Assembly: GCF_039907765.1 (NCBI RefSeq)
Contig: NZ_JARDJI010000003.1
Location: 1 to 64,000, forward strand
DNA from: Aminobacter sp039907765
GTDB lineage: Bacteria > Pseudomonadota > Alphaproteobacteria > Rhizobiales > Rhizobiaceae
Length of the DNA: 64,000 nucleotides
Direction of reading: 5' to 3'
The position numbers and the translations under genes are program-made. The notes under the pieces were generated by a model that saw nothing but the letters and a program-made list of their open reading frames with translations, did no database searches and was not told the origin of the DNA. This document shows positions 60,926-64,000 of this stretch, piece after piece; position 1 is the first letter of the stretch, and each line of letters opens with the position of its first letter.

Positions 60926-61252
60926 ATGGCCACCATCGGCACCTTCAAGCAGTCCGGCAACAACGAGTTCACCGGCGAGATCGTCACCCTCTCGCTCCAG
61001 GCCAAGAACGTCCGCGTCACCCCCGACACCCGAGCCAGCGGCGAGAACGCCCCCAGCCATCGCGTCTATGTCGGCCGGGTCGAGATCGGGGCAGCCTGGG
61101 CCAAGCGCTCCAACGAAGGCCGCGAATACCTCGGCCTTAAGCTCGACGATCCCTCGTTCACGAGCCCCATCTACGCCAACCTGGTCAGCGACGAGAGCGG
61201 CGAAGGCTACAGCCTGATCTGGTCCCGCCCGAGCCGTCGCAACGGCGACTGA
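60926..61252 (+). CDS. DUF736 protein
   Basis: A 108-residue protein of the DUF736 family: MATIGTFKQSGNNEFTGEIV at the start, then ENAPSHRVYVGRVEIGAAWA and YANLVSDESGEGYSLIWSRP. The beta-strand-rich sequence suggests a small barrel. DUF736 genes are constant members of alphaproteobacterial ICEs and plasmids near rep/par or conjugation genes, with no proven role. ATG at 60926 preceded by CGGAGA. Confidence 0.88.
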   Translation: MATIGTFKQSGNNEFTGEIVTLSLQAKNVRVTPDTRASGENAPSHRVYVGRVEIGAAWAKRSNEGREYLGLKLDDPSFTSPIYANLVSDESGEGYSLIWSRPSRRNGD

Positions 61253-61264
61253 GGCTCCCCGACA

Positions 61265-61299
61265 CCCCGCCCGGCTGGCCCGGGCGGGGGCCTTCATTT
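61265..61299. terminator. terminator between convergent genes
   Basis: A perfect 10-bp stem CCCCGCCCGG / CCGGGCGGGG with loop CTGGC is followed by GCCTTCATTTCCTT. It separates DUF736 (plus) from the XRE gene (minus). Confidence 0.75.
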
Positions 61300-61551
61300 C
61301 CTTGTGCCGCGGTCCGACGAACCGCGCTTCTTAGCGCTGATGTCCGGCCGCTTCAGCAGGTCGGACGCTTCGAGACCCAATTCCCTGGCGAGGCGGTCGA
61401 CGACGTCGATCCCGGCGGCGTAGACGCTGCGCTCGAGCGAGCTGATATACGTGCGGTCGATCCCGGCGCGATGCGCCAGCTCCTCCTGCGACAATCCCTT
61501 CGCACGCCGCTGCGTCCTCAGATTGTGCGCCAGTACGTCCCGAATCTCCAT
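61294..61551 (-). CDS. XRE-family regulator (QseC-like)
   Basis: An 85-residue protein made almost wholly of a lambda-repressor-type HTH: IRDVLAHNLRTQRRAKGLSQ, EELAHRAGIDRTYISSLERS and GIDVVDRLARELGLEASDLL. Its size and its position divergent from a DUF2285 gene match QseC of ICEMlSymR7A, which controls the qseM/qseC promoters. A 10-bp perfect inverted repeat stands 20 bp upstream of its start, a likely own operator. The QseC identity is inference from context. Confidence 0.75.
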   Translation of the reverse strand: MEIRDVLAHNLRTQRRAKGLSQEELAHRAGIDRTYISSLERSVYAAGIDVVDRLARELGLEASDLLKRPDISAKKRGSSDRGTRK

Positions 61552-61570
61552 CCATGAGAGGACAAGGTGT

Positions 61571-61603
61571 TGTAGAGAATTCTTCCACGGAGTATTCTCT
61601 ACA
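61571..61603. promoter_or_regulatory. perfect inverted repeat, probable operator
   Basis: TGTAGAGAAT (61571-61580) and ATTCTCTACA (61594-61603) are perfect complements separated by 13 bp, in the divergent intergenic region between the XRE gene and the DUF2285 gene. Confidence 0.6.
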
Positions 61604-61739
61604 CACGCTCGACAAACTTCTTGAGATCGCTGTCGCTCCTAGAGTCCAGCCGGATTAGGCGTCGATCGCTTGCGGCACAGGGTTGGCTGCAACCGTTCAC
61701 AACCGACCTGGCACCGTATAGAGTTCTCCGCGGGGGACG

Positions 61740-62006
61740 ATGATGAAGCAGCCGAGGTTCCTGGACGCGCCGCCGGACAGTCCTGTGCTGACGGACTATG
61801 ACCGTGAGCACATGAAGGAATACATGCGTGTGCTCGATGCGGCCGCCGATGGCGCCGATTGGCGCGAAGCCGTCGCTGTGATCTTCGGCGTCGATCCTGC
61901 TGCCGAGCCCGAGCGAGCGCGACGTGTCCACGACAACCATCTCGCCCGCGCGAGCTGGATGACGGAACATGGCTACCGTCAACTCCTTCGCAAAGGACGC
62001 GAATAG
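61740..62006 (+). CDS. DUF2285-type small protein (QseM-like antiactivator)
   Basis: An 88-residue protein containing DYDREHMKEYMRVLDAAADG and WREAVAVIFGVDPAAEPERA, then HDNHLARASWMTEHGYRQLL: the DUF2285 core without other domains. In ICEMlSymR7A the small DUF2285 protein QseM binds TraR and FseA and keeps excision and transfer off. Gene order (XRE, DUF2285, two-frame activator) supports this reading. ATG at 61740 with GGGGGACG upstream; a second ATG follows directly. Confidence 0.75.
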   Translation: MMKQPRFLDAPPDSPVLTDYDREHMKEYMRVLDAAADGADWREAVAVIFGVDPAAEPERARRVHDNHLARASWMTEHGYRQLLRKGRE

Positions 62007-62112
62007 AGAAAGGCGATGCGCTCGGGGCATCAGTTGGCGCTTCTTTAGACTCTTCCCAAACCGTCAGCTTTCGGGAACGCTGCCACTCCACGTTGCGGCA
62101 CGAGGAACCACG

Positions 62113-62869
62113 ATGACGCCCGACACGTCCCGTTGGCGCTCTTCGGAGACATACAACTATCTGGACGATCTCGATTCTCCCGATCTCGCCTGGGAATGGC
62201 TCAGGCGCAATCCCAACTATCAGAAGGACTACGCGGAGGCGGACCGCCCTTCCCTGAAGCGCGAACTCCATCGGAAATGGGGACTGCAATTTTTTCGTCC
62301 CGCCGTCGCTGAATGCTGGCGAGCGTCCGGTGCTCTGGTCCGCCGAAGCGGACACGAGCGCCGTGCTGCTCACGCACGCGCCAGCCATCCTGCCGGCGGC
62401 CGACAATCTCTTCACCGAGCTGCGCGAGACCTCCGCCCGCTCGGACGAGCAAGGCGTGCATTTCCTGCTCACGGCCGGCGGGCAGACTATTCGGCTGGTC
62501 AGGCTCACGGGCATCCCGGCCGATGCGCACGTCGCAGCGCTCGTGCCGCTTGATGCCGACGCCTTCGACAGAATCAAAGCCATCGACCGCCTGCTCCGCG
62601 CCTTGAAAGGACGACCGGTCCCTGACGACCGCCGTTTGACGCGCCAACAAAAACGGCGTCACCGCCATATGCTGCAAGCCACCGATGGGCGCGTGAACGG
62701 CGCAACCTACCGCGACATCGCCGGCGTCATCTTCGGCGTCGACCGCGCTGCGTCCGAGCCCTGGAAAACCTCGGCGCTACGCGACACCACCTCCGCCCTG
62801 GTCAAAGACGGGCTGGCGATGATCGCCGGCGGCTATTGTGCTCTCCTTCGCCATCGCCGCCGGGCCTAA
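62113..62869 (+). CDS. fseA: two-frame DUF2285 activator joined by +1 shift (FseA-like)
   Basis: The first frame starts at the ATG at 62113 (TSRWRSSETYNYLDDLDSPD, LAWEWLRRNPNYQKDYAEAD, KWGLQFF) and then turns to Arg-rich sequence until a stop at 62551-62553. The family continuation is in the +1 frame: VPPSLNAGERPVLWSAEADT through a full DUF2285 domain (LQATDGRVNGATYRDIAGVI) to the stop at 62869. A +1 shift at TTTTTTC gives a 251-residue protein. ICEMlSymR7A makes FseA from two overlapping genes by programmed +1 shifting; FseA switches on excision. The downstream frame alone can start at 62330. Confidence 0.75.
62290..62296 (+). promoter_or_regulatory. probable programmed +1 frameshift site
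   Basis: The zero frame reads CAA TTT TTT CGT. tRNA-Phe on the second TTT can move one base on to TTC, which its GAA anticodon pairs with better, and continue GTC. The homology switch between frames falls exactly here. Confidence 0.6.
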
Positions 62870-63003
62870 TCCCCGCCGCGCGGGGGGTGAGAATTAGCGT
62901 CACCCAACTTCCCCCTCCCTCCACGCCAGCAATCTTCGCCACCGTGGTCCCCGTTCGCCGCTGAGAACCAGCGGCCACCCGGAACCCCACGGAGGCCCGA
63001 TCG
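62866..63003. other. intergenic region with nested inverted repeat
   Basis: CTAAT (62866-62870) / ATTAG (62893-62897) encloses CCCCGC-cgc-GCGGGG (62871-62885). It may end the activator transcript or bind a regulator of the next gene. GGAGGCCC near 62991 is the probable ribosome-binding site for 63004. Confidence 0.45.
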
Positions 63004-63285
63004 ATGCGACCCGACCTGTCCGCTGTCCCGCCACGCTTTCTTCGCACCAAGGAAGCCGCTGAATTCTTGAGCCTGTCCGCCCGCACGCTCGAAAAGCATC
63101 GCACCTATGGGACCGGGCCCGCCTACCGAAAGCTCGGCGGGCGCGTCGTCTACGCGATCGACGATCTCCAGGCCTGGGCCAACCGCGGCGCCGTCACGTC
63201 GACCTCCGACCCACGCGGCGCCGTCCTGCCCGCCAAGCGTCACACGCCCGCGCCGCCCGCTCGCACCAGCCGCTTCGCGCGCTGA
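63004..63285 (+). CDS. AlpA/MerR-like HTH protein, possible excisionase (RdfS-like)
   Basis: A 93-residue protein with a winged-helix excisionase-type HTH: PPRFLRTKEAAEFLSLSART, LEKHRTYGTGPAYRKLGGRV, VYAIDDLQAWANRG. The tail is basic and Pro-rich. In ICEMlSymR7A a protein of this kind, RdfS, sets integrase direction towards excision and its promoter is activated by FseA. Standing just after the FseA-like gene and before repA, this gene is a good candidate for that role. It could instead regulate the replication genes. Confidence 0.75.
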   Translation: MRPDLSAVPPRFLRTKEAAEFLSLSARTLEKHRTYGTGPAYRKLGGRVVYAIDDLQAWANRGAVTSTSDPRGAVLPAKRHTPAPPARTSRFAR

Positions 63286-63292
63286 TCCCTGA

Positions 63293-64000
63293 ATGACGGC
63301 GCGGCGGCAGGCCCCTTCGGAGCGCGGACAGCTCGACCTGTTTCGGGCGCTCCCTGGCGACTTCGCGCCGCGTGATACGCAGGATCTCATGGCTTACCCG
63401 TTCTTCTCCCTCTCCAAGACCCACCGCGTCGCGCCGATCGATTTTTGCGCCGGCGATATCTCGATCCGCGTCGAAGCCGTTCCCGACCACGGAATGGCGA
63501 CCATCTGGGACGCCGACATCCTGATCTGGGCGGCGAGCCAGATCATCGAGGCGCGCGACGCACAACTGCGCACCTCGCGGCTGATGGCCGCCACGCCGTA
63601 TGAAATCCTGACCTTCGTTGGCCGCGGAACGTCCTTGCGCGACTATCAGCGCCTGAAGGCAGCGCTCGATCGCCTTCAGTCGACGACTGTCTGCACCTCG
63701 ATCCGCCAGCCGGCCGAGGGCCGCCGCCATCGCTTTTCATGGATCAACGAGTGGCAGGAGCGCACGGATCGCCAGGGCAGACCCGCCGGCATCGATCTCA
63801 TCGTTCCAGACTGGTTTTACCAGGCCGTTCTCGACGACGCGCTGGTTCTCACCATCGACCGCGCCTATTTCAACCTGACGGGCGGGATCGACCGCTGGCT
63901 CTATCGGCTCGTGCGCAAGCACGGCGGTCGCCAGCAGGACGGTTGGCGCTTCGACTTTCGCCACCTTCACCAGAAGTCCGGCAGCCTGTCGCCGTTCAAG
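63293..64000 (+). CDS. replication initiator RepA-like protein (cut by window end)
   Basis: The first 236 residues are seen: QAPSERGQLDLFRALPGDFA, then MAYPFFSLSKTHRVAPIDFC and IWDADILIWAASQIIEARDA, a winged-helix initiator start of the alphaproteobacterial 'replication initiator protein A' type. LDRLQSTTVCTSIRQP and YFNLTGGIDRWLYRLVRKHG follow. The gene runs off the right edge. Such genes let excised ICEs replicate or lie in their core. The ATG at 63293 is 8 bp after the HTH stop, so the two are co-transcribed. Confidence 0.85.
   Translation, partial: MTARRQAPSERGQLDLFRALPGDFAPRDTQDLMAYPFFSLSKTHRVAPIDFCAGDISIRVEAVPDHGMATIWDADILIWAASQIIEARDAQLRTSRLMAATPYEILTFVGRGTSLRDYQRLKAALDRLQSTTVCTSIRQPAEGRRHRFSWINEWQERTDRQGRPAGIDLIVPDWFYQAVLDDALVLTIDRAYFNLTGGIDRWLYRLVRKHGGRQQDGWRFDFRHLHQKSGSLSPFK

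Overview
The window reads as the chromosome of a Hyphomicrobiales (Rhizobiales) bacterium, probably Mesorhizobium/Phyllobacteriaceae-like. The support is high GC, rhizobial intragenic palindromes (1533-1680, 3388-3512), alphaproteobacterial LexA boxes (GAAC-N7-GAAC) and a set of genes typical of rhizobial integrative and conjugative elements (ICEs). No search was run; every family call rests on motifs read by eye.

Left flank (1-11.4 kb): host chromosome in visible decay. A fused hydantoinase/oxoprolinase (HyuA-HyuB) is interrupted in frame by two palindromic repeats. It is followed by a MarR gene with a lost 5' end, scraps of a monooxygenase-like gene and a maleylacetoacetate/maleylpyruvate isomerase, an intact SAM methyltransferase, a DUF1326 gene, an SHMT-like PLP enzyme, a flavin monooxygenase with two frameshifts, a LysR regulator with one, and a symporter that loses its C-terminus about 50 bp before a tRNA fragment. 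Several pieces suggest the remains of an aromatic (gentisate-type) catabolic cluster.

Element boundary (11.4-13 kb): a 45-bp 3' piece of tRNA-Arg(CCG) lies beside a DUF4102-type tyrosine integrase. This is the classic end of a tRNA-integrated element. The other end is not in the window, so about 52.6 kb of the element is seen.

Defence block (13-35.4 kb): a co-directional minus-strand run of about 19 kb holds a WYL regulator, a SNF2 helicase with DUF3883, an ASCH-domain gene, a small unknown, a sacsin-like HATPase, a DUF1156 DNA methylase, a DUF499 ATPase with a HEPN-like N-terminus, and then TIR-APAZ plus short Argonaute (a SPARTA system). Diverging from the same promoter region is a short type II CBASS operon: CapV patatin phospholipase, CD-NTase and an E2-only protein.

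SOS and DNA-repair block (35.4-45.1 kb): imuA-imuB-dnaE2 behind a perfect LexA box, a DUF5677 gene flanked by imperfect direct repeats, a secreted nuclease, and two divergent SRAP (HMCES/YedK) genes with another perfect LexA box between them.

ICE maintenance and transfer-control block (45.1-64 kb, plus strand): ArdC-like antirestriction protein, DUF2958, several unknown small genes, a large ParB-domain protein, a Strawberry-notch-type methylase/helicase, a Toprim primase-like protein, DUF2493, a membrane protein and DUF736. These lead to a control module resembling that of ICEMlSymR7A: an XRE regulator (QseC-like) divergent from a DUF2285 antiactivator (QseM-like), a two-frame activator with a TTTTTTC shift site (FseA-like), an AlpA/RdfS-like excisionase and a RepA-type initiator cut by the window end. 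Non-coding stretches in this block hold structured leaders, including three copies of one leader and two copies of another hairpin whose stems differ by compensating changes.
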